Below, in pieces: positions 1 to 7,081 of a DNA stretch of 64,000 bases. Position numbers and translations under genes: made by a program. Position 1 is the stretch's first letter. Each line of letters starts with the position of its first letter. Below the pieces are notes generated by a model, which was not told the origin of the DNA, ran no database searches, and saw only the letters and a program-made list of their open reading frames with translations. Origin of the DNA: CATZDY01 sp045599035 (lineage in GTDB: Bacteria; Bacillota; Desulfotomaculia; Desulfotomaculales; Desulfocucumaceae). The stretch lies in NCBI GenBank assembly GCA_045599035.1, contig JAZRVI010000027.1:1-64000 (forward strand), written 5' to 3'.

Positions 1-47
1 CTAAAGTGGCGTTACACCATGGGGTGGTTGACAGCACCCCTGACATC

Positions 48-236
48 TCAGATATACTGAGGTGCCGCTGTATCCGGTACTTGGCTATCCTTAAGACAGT
101 TTATTCCCATGCGATACAGATTCATTGCTCCGATGCGGTCATCTAAACAAAGAGTATATGCTTTGGGTGTTTTCAGCGAGTGCCTTTGATACATCCTGCA
201 TCCAACGGTTTTCTCGCTGACCCGAAGATTATTATA
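48..236 (-). pseudogene. tnpB: Decayed tnpB (RNA-guided nuclease / IS605 OrfB family) C-terminal fragments
   Basis: The minus strand encodes DDRIGAMNLYRMGI followed by KDSQVPDTAAPQYI and a stop at 48-50, which is the TnpB C-terminal tail after the zinc-finger region. A second TnpB block, ENRWMQDVSKALAEN, lies in a different frame at about 160-220; in intact TnpB it precedes the catalytic-core ED motif. The two blocks are only about 30 residues apart and out of frame, so the RuvC core and zinc finger between them are deleted and the gene is dead. The IS605 OrfB family assignment is from recognised motifs. Confidence 0.75.
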
Positions 237-301
237 TAATTATTATTAGGGAAAGTCAATATTTGAGGCGGATTACGGATAACAGATTTAAAAAGGCTCC
301 T

Positions 302-356
302 CCCACCTACTAAAGTAAGTGGGTTTCCGCCTACGACAAACGAAAGGATTTTGTTT
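302..356. repeat. IS-end-like hairpin repeat (copy 1) abutting spoIIIAG
   Basis: A 22-base hairpin (302-323, loop TAAA/TTTA) is followed by TTTCCGC and a conserved 30-base tail that runs to the spoIIIAG start codon. The same hairpin plus tail recurs at 11016-11073, with about 31 of 37 identical bases after the hairpin. On the minus strand all nine stem positions pair (one G-U), and the fold matches the hairpin at 63841-63862. The tail contains AAAGGA (343-348), which serves as the ribosome binding site of spoIIIAG. Confidence 0.6.
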
Positions 357-968
357 ATGAATTTCTTGGAAAATTTTTTGGGTGAAATTAAAGATGAAAA
401 TCAGCCCAAAAGTAAAATCAATCGTAAAATCAGCCGCAAGCGTTTATATTGGCTGGCTATTCTGATCTTGGCCGGGATTTTGCTGATTTTTTTGGGCAGT
501 GGAACAAAGGAGCCGGAAATTTCGGAAGAAGTGGTTCAGGGGGAAAGTATTGCTGTTTCGGCAGGAATTTATCAGGAGGAACAGGAAATAGCCGCCAGTT
601 TGAAGCAGATATTGGAACAAATTAGTGGAGTGGGACAGGTGGAAGTAACTGTTCGTTTAAATAATAGTCATCAAAAACAATATGCTCTTAATTCTGCCAA
701 CAGCAACAAGACTATTGAAGAATCCGATCAAAGCGGGGGCAGCCGGATTACCCGGGAAGAAAATGACAGCTCGGATATTTTGGTGGTGCAGGGAGATCAG
801 GTGCCGGTAGTTTTGGCTGAGGAAGGAGCCGAAATTGCCGGAGTATTGGTGGTGGCTGAAGGAGCGGATGATCCGGCTTTAAAACGAACCCTCTTTGAAG
901 CTGTCAGACAGGCTTTGGGTCTGGAAGCCTGCAAAATAGAAATTTTGGCCGGTAAAGGAGCGGAATAA
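357..968 (+). CDS. spoIIIAG: Stage III sporulation protein AG
   Basis: A 203-residue protein with an N-terminal membrane segment (about residues 28-48) and an extracytoplasmic ring-forming domain ending in the typical stretch GVLVVAEGADDPALK. SpoIIIAG forms part of the A-Q channel between mother cell and forespore. ATG 357 is chosen because AAAGGA sits eight bases upstream; an in-frame TTG at 351 overlaps that spacer. spoIIIAH follows immediately. The preceding spoIIIAA-AF genes are not visible; the IS remnant sits directly upstream, so the operon may be interrupted here. Ribosome binding sequence comes from the IS-like repeat. Confidence 0.9.
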   Translation: MNFLENFLGEIKDENQPKSKINRKISRKRLYWLAILILAGILLIFLGSGTKEPEISEEVVQGESIAVSAGIYQEEQEIAASLKQILEQISGVGQVEVTVRLNNSHQKQYALNSANSNKTIEESDQSGGSRITREENDSSDILVVQGDQVPVVLAEEGAEIAGVLVVAEGADDPALKRTLFEAVRQALGLEACKIEILAGKGAE

Positions 969-1454
969 ATGTGTTTTTTGTCCAAAAAAAGCCTTGGCTT
1001 GGCAGGGGTGCTTGTGTTGCTGGTGCTGCTGCTGGCCTGGAACTGGAAGCAGGAAAAAATGGCGGTGGCTACCAGCTTAAATTCCAGCGGGCAGCCAATT
1101 GCAGTTTCGCTGGATGTTTCAGCCGGAGCCTGGGAAGAATATCACATGGAAAAAGAAAAGAATCGCAGCGAACAACGACAGCGGCTGCAAAATATTATTG
1201 AGTTGGGTGGACAGGATTCGGAAGCTGGCACTCAGGCGGCTGTGCAGCTATTGGAGCTGACCGGTTATCAGGCCAAAGAAGCCGAGCTGGAAAATCTGCT
1301 GCTGGCCAAAGGCTATCGGGGAATAGCGGTTTGGCTGGATGCAAAAGGAGTTTTGCTGATTTTGCCGGAAAAAACAGAGGCAGAAGCCGAATTACGCCAT
1401 TTGGCTGCTCGTTTTGCTGGAGTAGAGGACGAACAGGTTATGTTGATTTTTTGA
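969..1454 (+). CDS. spoIIIAH: Stage III sporulation protein AH
   Basis: A 161-residue protein with one N-terminal membrane helix (about residues 8-25), a charged helical segment (EEYHMEKEKNRSEQRQRLQ) and a C-terminal YscJ/FliF-like ring-building motif domain. In Bacillus, SpoIIIAH in the mother-cell membrane binds forespore SpoIIQ. The ATG directly follows the spoIIIAG stop with no gap, and AAAGGAGCGG at the end of spoIIIAG is its ribosome binding site, which indicates translational coupling. Length is slightly short for the family but the C-terminal domain is complete. Confidence 0.9.
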   Translation: MCFLSKKSLGLAGVLVLLVLLLAWNWKQEKMAVATSLNSSGQPIAVSLDVSAGAWEEYHMEKEKNRSEQRQRLQNIIELGGQDSEAGTQAAVQLLELTGYQAKEAELENLLLAKGYRGIAVWLDAKGVLLILPEKTEAEAELRHLAARFAGVEDEQVMLIF

Positions 1455-1520
1455 AATTGGGAACTATTTGCCGGACTAAGCGTCTAATCTTTTAAATAAA
1501 AGAAAAAAGGAGGTTAGTGA

Positions 1521-2144
1521 ATGAAGACTGCAAAGATGGCTAAGCTTTTGTCCTGGCTTTTGGTTTTGACTTTGCTGGTGCTTTGTGCCGGTTGTGATGC
1601 GGAAAATGAAGGCGATAAATACAGCGGCTTTATTACAAGCGAGATTAATGAACGACCTAATCAGTCTTCGCAGGATCTGTCCAAAGCTCCTGAACAACAA
1701 CCTGTCAAACAGCAGCCGACGGTTAAGCCGGTAACTAAGATTTATTTTTCGGATGATCAGGAAATGTATTTAGTGGCCGAAGATTTAACTTTGACCGACG
1801 GAAGCAGCCCGGAAGCTGCTGCCGGGGAAGTAATTGCTGCCTTACTTAAGGGACCTAACAATACGGCTTTATTGCCCACCTTGCCCCAGGGAACCAAACT
1901 TTTAGCGGTGCAAGTGGAAAACGGATTGGCTACGGTTAATTTTTCGGCTGATTTGCGGGATAAGCATTCCGGGGGCAGTGACGGGGAAAATATGACAGTT
2001 TATTCCATTGTTAATTCTCTGACTAAACTGGAAGGTATTGATCGGGTGCAGATTTTGGTGGATGGCGAGGTTATTGAAAGCTTAGCCGGACATATAGACT
2101 TGCGGGAACCTTTGGAAGCCGATCCTTACTTAATAAAATATTAG
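1521..2144 (+). CDS. GerMN-domain lipoprotein (sporulation/spore germination type)
   Basis: A 207-residue predicted lipoprotein: hydrophobic signal (residues 8-24) ending in a lipobox LCAGC, a Pro/Gln-rich linker to about residue 70, then a GerMN domain (about 73-195) with the typical KIYFSDDQEMYLVAE, EVIAALLKGP and LATVNFSADL segments. GerM-like domains occur in sporulation and germination proteins of Firmicutes; the exact role of this one is unknown. AAGGAGG lies seven bases before ATG. It follows spoIIIAH with a 66-base gap and is closed by the terminator at 2151-2182. Confidence 0.85.
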   Translation: MKTAKMAKLLSWLLVLTLLVLCAGCDAENEGDKYSGFITSEINERPNQSSQDLSKAPEQQPVKQQPTVKPVTKIYFSDDQEMYLVAEDLTLTDGSSPEAAAGEVIAALLKGPNNTALLPTLPQGTKLLAVQVENGLATVNFSADLRDKHSGGSDGENMTVYSIVNSLTKLEGIDRVQILVDGEVIESLAGHIDLREPLEADPYLIKY

Positions 2145-2150
2145 TTACAA

Positions 2151-2182
2151 AAAGCCTTGGAATTTTTCCCAAGGCTTTGTTG
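2151..2182. terminator. Bidirectional intrinsic terminator between the GerMN gene and mobA
   Basis: A perfect 10-bp stem, AAAGCCTTGG paired with CCAAGGCTTT (2151-2160 with 2169-2178), has an A/T-rich flank on both sides. It lies seven bases after the GerMN stop and twelve bases beyond the mobA stop, so it can end both convergent transcripts. Confidence 0.8.
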
Positions 2183-2193
2183 TTCACAATTAT

Positions 2194-2766
2194 TTATTTA
2201 AATTTTTGCTGCATTTGAGCTAATTCCTGGGGAGTGTTAATATTGCTCAAGCTTAAATCCTGTTCCTCCCAAAGAACCTTTTTAACCCGAACCTGGGGGA
2301 AAAAGGATTCCACCCGGTATTTTTTTTGCTGCAAAGCGGCTTCAATGGGTTTCAGGCAGTTTTGGTGATAAAGGCCAAAAAGCGGCTCCCAGTGTCCATT
2401 CCGATAAGGCAGAATAACATCCCAGTCGTCAATTAAATTCAGCAGCCGTTGGATTTGGACGGTTTTAATGCCGGGCATATCACAGGCCGCTACAAAAATA
2501 TAGGGGGTTTTAACCTGACTTAAAGCCGCCTGAATACCGCTTAAAGGACCACAGCCCGGATATTGATCCAGAATAATATTCCAGCCCAGCTCCTGATATT
2601 TAGCCTTTTCCCCGGTTACCAGGGCTTTGTGCCTAAAGACGGCGGAGATTGTTTCGGCGGTCATTTCCAACAGGGTTTTCTGCTGAAGTTTAACCAGGGC
2701 TTTGTCCTGTCCCATGCGTCGGCTTTGTCCTCCAGCCAAAATAATCCCGGTTACTTGTTCTTCCAT
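2194..2766 (-). CDS. mobA: Molybdenum cofactor guanylyltransferase
   Basis: A 190-residue nucleotidyltransferase with the N-terminal GTP-binding motif LAGGQSRRMGQDKAL (residues about 10-24), the metal-site segment AACDMPG near residue 95 and a NINTPQEL C-terminal motif. MobA links GMP from GTP to molybdopterin to give the guanine dinucleotide cofactor used by DMSO-reductase-family enzymes. No other molybdenum genes are in the window, so this is an isolated gene. GAGG is about seven bases upstream of ATG. Beyond the start lies repeat copy A (2780-2861). Confidence 0.88.
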   Translation of the reverse strand: MEEQVTGIILAGGQSRRMGQDKALVKLQQKTLLEMTAETISAVFRHKALVTGEKAKYQELGWNIILDQYPGCGPLSGIQAALSQVKTPYIFVAACDMPGIKTVQIQRLLNLIDDWDVILPYRNGHWEPLFGLYHQNCLKPIEAALQQKKYRVESFFPQVRVKKVLWEEQDLSLSNINTPQELAQMQQKFK

Positions 2767-2779
2767 AATTTTACCTCAC

Positions 2780-2861
2780 TTGACGCTCCCCTGTTGCTAC
2801 AGCAGAGGGGATCAAGTTTGCTTGTTTAAGCAGTTTTTATTCTTCAAGGATTTGCCAAAAG
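2780..2861 (+). repeat. Structured repeat family, copy A
   Basis: Starts with TTGACGCTCC, then a long hairpin (CCCCT-TTGCT paired with AGCAGAGGGG, one bulged G), then CAAGTTTG and GTTTAAGCAG, then a second stem (2832-2838 with 2846-2852) and GCCAAAAG. It is about 88 percent identical by eye to 13596-13652. The second stem pairs fully only when G-U pairs on the plus strand are allowed, which suggests a plus-strand RNA. It lies between mobA and the promoter of the next gene. Confidence 0.6.
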
Positions 2862-2967
2862 TTCTTGGGCAACTTTGGAACAGTTGATACGGAAACTGAT
2901 CTTTTGGTAATAGTATATCCTATCTCCTGTTTGTACACAAGCCCGAAATCCAGCCTTTCTTTTACTC

Positions 2968-2996
2968 TTGCATAATTCGGGATTTTTGAGTATAAT
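2968..2996 (+). promoter_or_regulatory. SigA-type promoter for the cysteine-rich protein gene
   Basis: TTGCAT (2968-2973), a 17-base spacer and a perfect TATAAT (2991-2996). Transcription would start near 3003, leaving a short leader with the AGAGGAGGG ribosome binding site before ATG 3038. Confidence 0.75.
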
Positions 2997-3037
2997 TTCG
3001 GTAACCAATTCGTTAACTAACAGAGGAGGGAACCTAA

Positions 3038-3358
3038 ATGACGAAGGTTAAAATCTTTGGTGGTATTTGTGGTTTTACTACTGAAGTGGAAGTGGAAAAG
3101 CTGAAAAAGAAACAAGTTTCGCTTAAGGTTGTGACTGAATGCCCCAACTGGCAGAAATTTGTAAATGCTTTAGAAGAAAGCTATGACGGCATGGCTTTTT
3201 GTATTGCCAAACCCGGCAAAAGTCCGCTTTATGACATTGTTGAAGCTCATCTGCCGGTTCATGCCGGTTGTGTGGTGGCCAATGGTATTTTGAAAGCTAT
3301 TGAAGCTGAATGCGGCCTGGCTTTGAAAAAAGATTGTTCCATTACCTTTGTAGAATAA
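3038..3358 (+). CDS. Conserved small cysteine-rich protein (DUF6951-like), function unknown
   Basis: A 106-residue soluble protein with six cysteines in recurring contexts: GGICGFTT, ECPNW, AFCIAK, HAGCVV, ECGLAL and KKDCS. The spacing suggests metal binding or redox chemistry, but no catalytic motif is recognised. I recall similar ~100-residue proteins in anaerobic Firmicutes (DUF6951), without certainty. It has its own strong promoter, an excellent ribosome binding site (AGAGGAGGG) and its own terminator, so it is a single-gene transcription unit that is probably well expressed. Confidence 0.75.
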   Translation: MTKVKIFGGICGFTTEVEVEKLKKKQVSLKVVTECPNWQKFVNALEESYDGMAFCIAKPGKSPLYDIVEAHLPVHAGCVVANGILKAIEAECGLALKKDCSITFVE

Positions 3359-3361
3359 AAC

Positions 3362-3400
3362 AAAAAAAACGGATTCCTGGATTGGGAATCCGTTTTTTTT
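3362..3400. terminator. Intrinsic terminator, usable in both directions
   Basis: ACGGATTCC (3369-3377) pairs with GGAATCCGT (3385-3393), with a run of eight A before and eight T after. It closes the cysteine-rich protein gene (plus) and also lies just beyond the stop of the small membrane-protein gene ending at 3415 (minus). Confidence 0.88.
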
Positions 3401-3414
3401 GTTTTCTGAAGTAA

Positions 3415-3567
3415 TTATAAAAAAAGCAATTCTCCAAATCCAATTCCAATGGCCACAGAGATTACCAGACTGAGTAAAATCCAAATAGAATCTTTTTTGA
3501 CCTGGCTGATAATTATGCCCAGGGCATCTCGCATTTGTTCTTCTATGCTTTGATTTATTTGAGTCAA
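3415..3567 (-). CDS. Small single-span membrane protein (50 aa), unknown
   Basis: A 50-residue frame starting at TTG 3567 (AAGGTG six bases upstream) and ending TAA at 3415. The first half is hydrophilic and amphipathic (TQINQSIEEQMRDALG), followed by a single membrane segment (SIWILLSLVISVAIGIGFG) and a short tail. It lies 18 bases downstream of another 50-residue membrane-protein gene on the same strand, and both share the promoter at 3786-3814 and the terminator at 3362-3400. No family is recognised. Support comes from start signals, codon pattern and unit structure; translation is not shown. Confidence 0.6.
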   Translation of the reverse strand: MTQINQSIEEQMRDALGIIISQVKKDSIWILLSLVISVAIGIGFGELLFL

Positions 3568-3585
3568 AATAAGCACCTTCTTTTT

Positions 3586-3738
3586 TTAATGTTGCCGACC
3601 ATTGGATTGTTCATCTACCACATCCATAATTTGATTTAAAGGCTTATCGGAAGCCAGGGCAATAATTCCCAAAGCCAGACAAAATAAAAAGATTAAACCA
3701 AAAGTGCCAAAATCATTTAAAAAAGCAGGTATTTCCAT
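3586..3738 (-). CDS. Small single-span membrane protein (50 aa), unknown
   Basis: A 50-residue frame from ATG 3738 to TAA 3586, preceded by a near-perfect ribosome binding site AAAGGAGG. It begins MEIPAFLNDFGTFG, has one membrane segment (LIFLFCLALGIIALA) and a polar tail (DEQSNGRQH). It is the first gene of a two-gene unit with a consensus promoter at 3786-3814. The pairing of two tiny membrane proteins is reminiscent of small stress or sporulation membrane peptides, but no function can be assigned. Confidence 0.65.
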   Translation of the reverse strand: MEIPAFLNDFGTFGLIFLFCLALGIIALASDKPLNQIMDVVDEQSNGRQH

Positions 3739-3785
3739 CCTTCAAACCTCCTTTAAAGTTCTTCTGAATTGCAAATCTTAGTTGT

Positions 3786-3814
3786 ATTGTACAATATTTA
3801 ATCCGGTTTGGCAA
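3786..3814 (-). promoter_or_regulatory. SigA-type promoter for the two small membrane-protein genes
   Basis: On the minus strand TTGCCA (3814-3809), a 17-base spacer and TACAAT (3791-3786). The AAAGGAGG site and ATG 3738 follow about 45 bases downstream. Confidence 0.7.
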
Positions 3815-3913
3815 TCCTTATCTAATTTCAAAACTAATCTTCTGAATTGTACAGCTTATATGTGGCCTGACTGAACCTGCATTATCAGCGGGACTTCCAG
3901 ATTAATTGTTTTT

Positions 3914-6166
3914 TTAGCTGTCCGGAAAGACCTGCTCAAATTCTTCCAGGGTCATTAAAATGGCTCTGGGTTTGCTGCCCTCAAAGCTGCCTACAATTCC
4001 TCTTTGCTCCATGATGTCCACCAGCCGGGCGGCTCGGGCATAGCCAATATGAAATCTTCTTTGTAAAAGAGAAATTGAGGCGGTGTTGCTTTCCAAAAAC
4101 AGGCGAACCGCCTTGCCCAATAATTCATCATCTCCGCTATCAGTAACTGTTTTGCTGTTGGGCTGGGGCAGGGGAGTGTTGAGAATTTCTTCATTATAAA
4201 CCGGCTGGCTTTGGGTTTTGAGAAACTCAACCAGGTTTTCGACCTCCTGATCGGATAAATAGGCTCCCTGCACTCGAATCGGTTTGGCTGCTCCTACCGG
4301 AGCAAAAAGCATATCTCCTTTGCCCAGCAGCTTTTCGGCTCCGCTCATATCCAAAATGGTTCGGCTGTCCATCTGGGAGGAAACCGCAAAAGAAATGCGG
4401 GAAGGGATATTGGCTTTAATCAAGCCGGTGATGACATCTACGGAAGGCCGCTGGGTGGCTACCACCAAATGCATTCCAGCGGCTCTGGCCATTTGAGCCA
4501 GACGGCAGATGGAGTCCTCCACCTCATGAGAAGCTACCATCATTAAATCAGCCAATTCATCAATAATAATAACAATAAAAGGTAAGACTTCCAGCTCCGG
4601 ATCAGCCGCAGCGATATTGGCGTTATAGCGTTCCATATCCTTGACCCCGGACTGAGCAAAAAGCTGGTAGCGTCTTTCCATTTCCATAACTGCCCAGTGC
4701 AGGGTTCCAGCCGCTTTTTTGGCATCGGTAACTACTGGAGAAATCAGGTGGGGAATTTCGCTATAGGCTGAAAGCTCCACCATTTTGGGGTCAATCATTA
4801 AAAATTTAACCTCGCTGGGAGTGGAACGAAATAAAATGCTGGCAATCAGAGTATTAATACAAACGCTTTTTCCGGAACCGGTGGAACCGGCAATTAACAG
4901 GTGCGGCATTTTGGCCAAATCAGTAGTAACCGGACTGCCGGCAATGTCCTTGCCCAAAATGACGGTCAGCTTGGACTTGGACTTGTTAAAGTCCTGGCAC
5001 TCAACCAGTTCCTGCAAGGTAACCGGGGAAATGGTGTTATTAGGTACTTCAATACCCACGGCAGCTTTGCCGGGAATGGGAGCTTCAATCCGAATGCCCG
5101 CTGAAGCCAGGCTCAGGGATAAATCATCAGCCAAACTCATAATCCGGCTGACCTTAACTCCGGGCGGAGGCTGAATTTCATAACGGGTAATGGCCGGACC
5201 AATAGAAATTTCACTAACCCGGGCTTCAATGCCAAAGCTACGGAAGGTATTCTCCAGAATCTGGGTTTTGGCGGCGGCTTCCTGCCGTCGCAGTTCGTCC
5301 GCTGGTTTCTTTTGGGGAAGCAGCAGGTTATACGGCGGCAGTTGATAAATGGAGCCGTCGCTGGAATAGTTGTGGAGTTTGTCTTGACCTGGATCTTCTT
5401 CCAAAGGCAGAGATTGAGTTTTTTCCCGCTGACTTTGCTGTTTGGCTCTGGCCTCCTCAAAATTAAAAATAAAAGGCATTTCTTCTTCCAGTTTTGAATC
5501 TTTTTTTTTACTTTTTTTTGATTTCCTGTTGGTTTCTGGCTGGCTTGGTTGGGGAATTTTTTGTTCCGAATTGTCCTGTGGATCTTTTTGTTCAAAAAAG
5601 AAATCCAAAAACAGTTTTTTGCTGTACCAGCCAATTTTTTTGCAGCAACTCCAGAAAAAGCTTAGAATTTTATCTACATATTTTCGGTTGATTAAAGTAG
5701 CAGCAACGAAAAACAAAACTATTTCCAAAATATAGAATCCAACCTTGCCAAAAAGCAAAACCAGAAAATAATAGCCGATTCCACCCAGCAAACCTCCGCC
5801 TTGCCCGGCCAGGGCATTGTGCCAGATCAGACTGAAATAGTTGGACCAGGTGACCGAAGCAGCCGACAGGCTGTGCAGTAAAAAACAGATTATGACAAAA
5901 AGCAGCAAAAGCCCGCTGTTGCGTGGGGTTAGTTTCAGCCGTCCATTGACCAATAATTGAATGCCGCAGACCAATAAAATCAACGGGATTAAACCAGAAA
6001 CTCGGCCAGCTAAAAATAAGGTTGAGCTTCTCAAGATTTGTCCCAAAATACCCATGGAGGAAAACAAAAAAGATAGGGTAATAAAAATTGCCAAAAAAAT
6101 TAACAAAATTCCCCCAGCCAGAGAATTGGCTGATTTGGACAAAGCTTTTGGGGTTTTATCAGACAT
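3914..6166 (-). CDS. spoIIIE: DNA translocase SpoIIIE/FtsK
   Basis: A 750-residue hexameric DNA pump that moves chromosome through the division or sporulation septum. Residues about 15-165 contain four membrane helices; 180-270 form a charged Lys/Glu/Gln-rich linker; the motor follows with Walker A GSTGSGKS near residue 425, Walker B FIVIIIDELADL near 530 and the HLVVATQRPS segment near 560. The C-terminal winged-helix gamma domain (about 680-745, RFHIGYARAARLVDIME) reads the orienting sequences. It overlaps the end of lgt by eight bases, so the two are co-transcribed and translationally coupled. SpoIIIE and FtsK cannot be separated by sequence alone. Confidence 0.93.
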   Translation of the reverse strand: MSDKTPKALSKSANSLAGGILLIFLAIFITLSFLFSSMGILGQILRSSTLFLAGRVSGLIPLILLVCGIQLLVNGRLKLTPRNSGLLLLFVIICFLLHSLSAASVTWSNYFSLIWHNALAGQGGGLLGGIGYYFLVLLFGKVGFYILEIVLFFVAATLINRKYVDKILSFFWSCCKKIGWYSKKLFLDFFFEQKDPQDNSEQKIPQPSQPETNRKSKKSKKKDSKLEEEMPFIFNFEEARAKQQSQREKTQSLPLEEDPGQDKLHNYSSDGSIYQLPPYNLLLPQKKPADELRRQEAAAKTQILENTFRSFGIEARVSEISIGPAITRYEIQPPPGVKVSRIMSLADDLSLSLASAGIRIEAPIPGKAAVGIEVPNNTISPVTLQELVECQDFNKSKSKLTVILGKDIAGSPVTTDLAKMPHLLIAGSTGSGKSVCINTLIASILFRSTPSEVKFLMIDPKMVELSAYSEIPHLISPVVTDAKKAAGTLHWAVMEMERRYQLFAQSGVKDMERYNANIAAADPELEVLPFIVIIIDELADLMMVASHEVEDSICRLAQMARAAGMHLVVATQRPSVDVITGLIKANIPSRISFAVSSQMDSRTILDMSGAEKLLGKGDMLFAPVGAAKPIRVQGAYLSDQEVENLVEFLKTQSQPVYNEEILNTPLPQPNSKTVTDSGDDELLGKAVRLFLESNTASISLLQRRFHIGYARAARLVDIMEQRGIVGSFEGSKPRAILMTLEEFEQVFPDS

Positions 6167-6953
6167 CTTTCCTTTCCTTTCCTGTTTTCAGAGGCCACAG
6201 GGGACGGCGGCAGCGGAAAACATAGATCAAAATTCCAGATAGAATTAAAATTATGCTGATGACCTGAGCCATTTTCAAGCTTCCCAGCATGAGACTGTCG
6301 GTACGAAGTTGTTCAATAAAAATTCTTCCTGTGGAATAGAAAATCAAATAAAGAGCCAAAATCTGTCCATCAAATTTTCTTTTGCTCCAAAGAAACTGTA
6401 AAGCAAGAAAGCCCAAAAAGCACCATAACGATTCATATAGAAAGGTGGGATGATAATAAGCACCTTTAATCCACATTTGCTGCTGAATAAAAGCCGGAAA
6501 ATGGGAAATAAACTGAGTGGAAACCTGGCTTCCATAGGCTTCCTGGTTGAAAAAATTTCCCCAGCGACCAATGGATTGTCCCAAAATAATACTGGGAACG
6601 CACAAATCAGCCATGGTCCAGAAGAGCAGGCGTTTGTGATATAAGTATATACTGCCGCCTAAAATGCCGCCCAAAAGTCCGCCGTGAATGGCCAGACCTC
6701 CTTTCCAGACCTCCAAAATTTGAATTGGATCGGAGGCATAGCTTGACCAGGTGAAAATAACATAATAAAGACGGGCTCCAATAATGGCACAGGGCAAAGC
6801 CCACAAAACCATGCTAACAACCTGATCGGTCAAAATTCCGATTTTGACAGCTTTGCGGCAGGCCAGCCAAATCCCCAAAGCGAAGGCCAGGGCAATCAGC
6901 AGACCATACCAGTGGACAGTTAAATAACCTATTTTGAAAGCTATGGGATCCAT
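6159..6953 (-). CDS. lgt: Prolipoprotein diacylglyceryl transferase
   Basis: A 264-residue polytopic membrane enzyme (about seven helices) that moves diacylglycerol from phosphatidylglycerol to the lipobox cysteine of prolipoproteins. The family signature GRWGNFFNQEAYG (residues about 137-149), the HGGLLGG motif near residue 92 and FLYESLW near 188 are intact. Substrates in this window include the GerMN lipoprotein and PdaA. First gene of the lgt-spoIIIE unit; its leader contains a -10 at 7016-7021 and a hairpin at 6981-7007. Confidence 0.93.
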   Translation of the reverse strand: MDPIAFKIGYLTVHWYGLLIALAFALGIWLACRKAVKIGILTDQVVSMVLWALPCAIIGARLYYVIFTWSSYASDPIQILEVWKGGLAIHGGLLGGILGGSIYLYHKRLLFWTMADLCVPSIILGQSIGRWGNFFNQEAYGSQVSTQFISHFPAFIQQQMWIKGAYYHPTFLYESLWCFLGFLALQFLWSKRKFDGQILALYLIFYSTGRIFIEQLRTDSLMLGSLKMAQVISIILILSGILIYVFRCRRPLWPLKTGKERKDV

Positions 6954-6980
6954 CTATTCTGCTTCCTTTCCTAATTTTTT

Positions 6981-7021
6981 GACCCTCAAGTTTTCAGCTT
7001 GAGGGTCTTGACTAAATTATA
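6981..7021 (-). promoter_or_regulatory. lgt leader: TATAAT -10 element and 10-bp hairpin
   Basis: On the minus strand a TATAAT lies at 7021-7016, with no good -35 at 17 bases (TCCCTT). Downstream, the transcript would contain a perfect 10-bp stem, GACCCTCAAG with CTTGAGGGTC (7007-6998 with 6990-6981), followed by an A-run rather than a U-run. It is therefore not a standard terminator for lgt; it may stabilise the 5' end or bind a regulator. Confidence 0.45.
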
Positions 7022-7081
7022 GCATATTTTGCAAAGAAAAGGGAAACAGATTCTTTGGGTTTGGGGAAAATTTTTGCAGGC

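Larger units (their letters stand above)
1..356 (-). mobile_element. IS200/IS605-type (TnpB) element remnant, right end outside the window
   Basis: Read on the minus strand, this stretch holds a decayed TnpB reading frame (stop at 48-50), the start of the 3' non-coding right-end region (47 down to 1) and, at its 5' side, a hairpin at 302-323 that resembles an element end. Bases 1-71 match 63930-64000 at 66 of 71 positions in the same orientation, so the window begins and ends inside two copies of one element family. No transposase TnpA is visible. The identity as IS200/IS605 rests on the TnpB protein fragments and hairpin ends; the exact boundaries are not certain. Confidence 0.75.

Noticed and set aside
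2791..2812. Hairpin of repeat copy A as a terminator for an unseen upstream gene
   Set aside because: No T-run follows the stem, mobA is transcribed away from it, and the same hairpin recurs as part of a longer repeat at 13575 and 50796.
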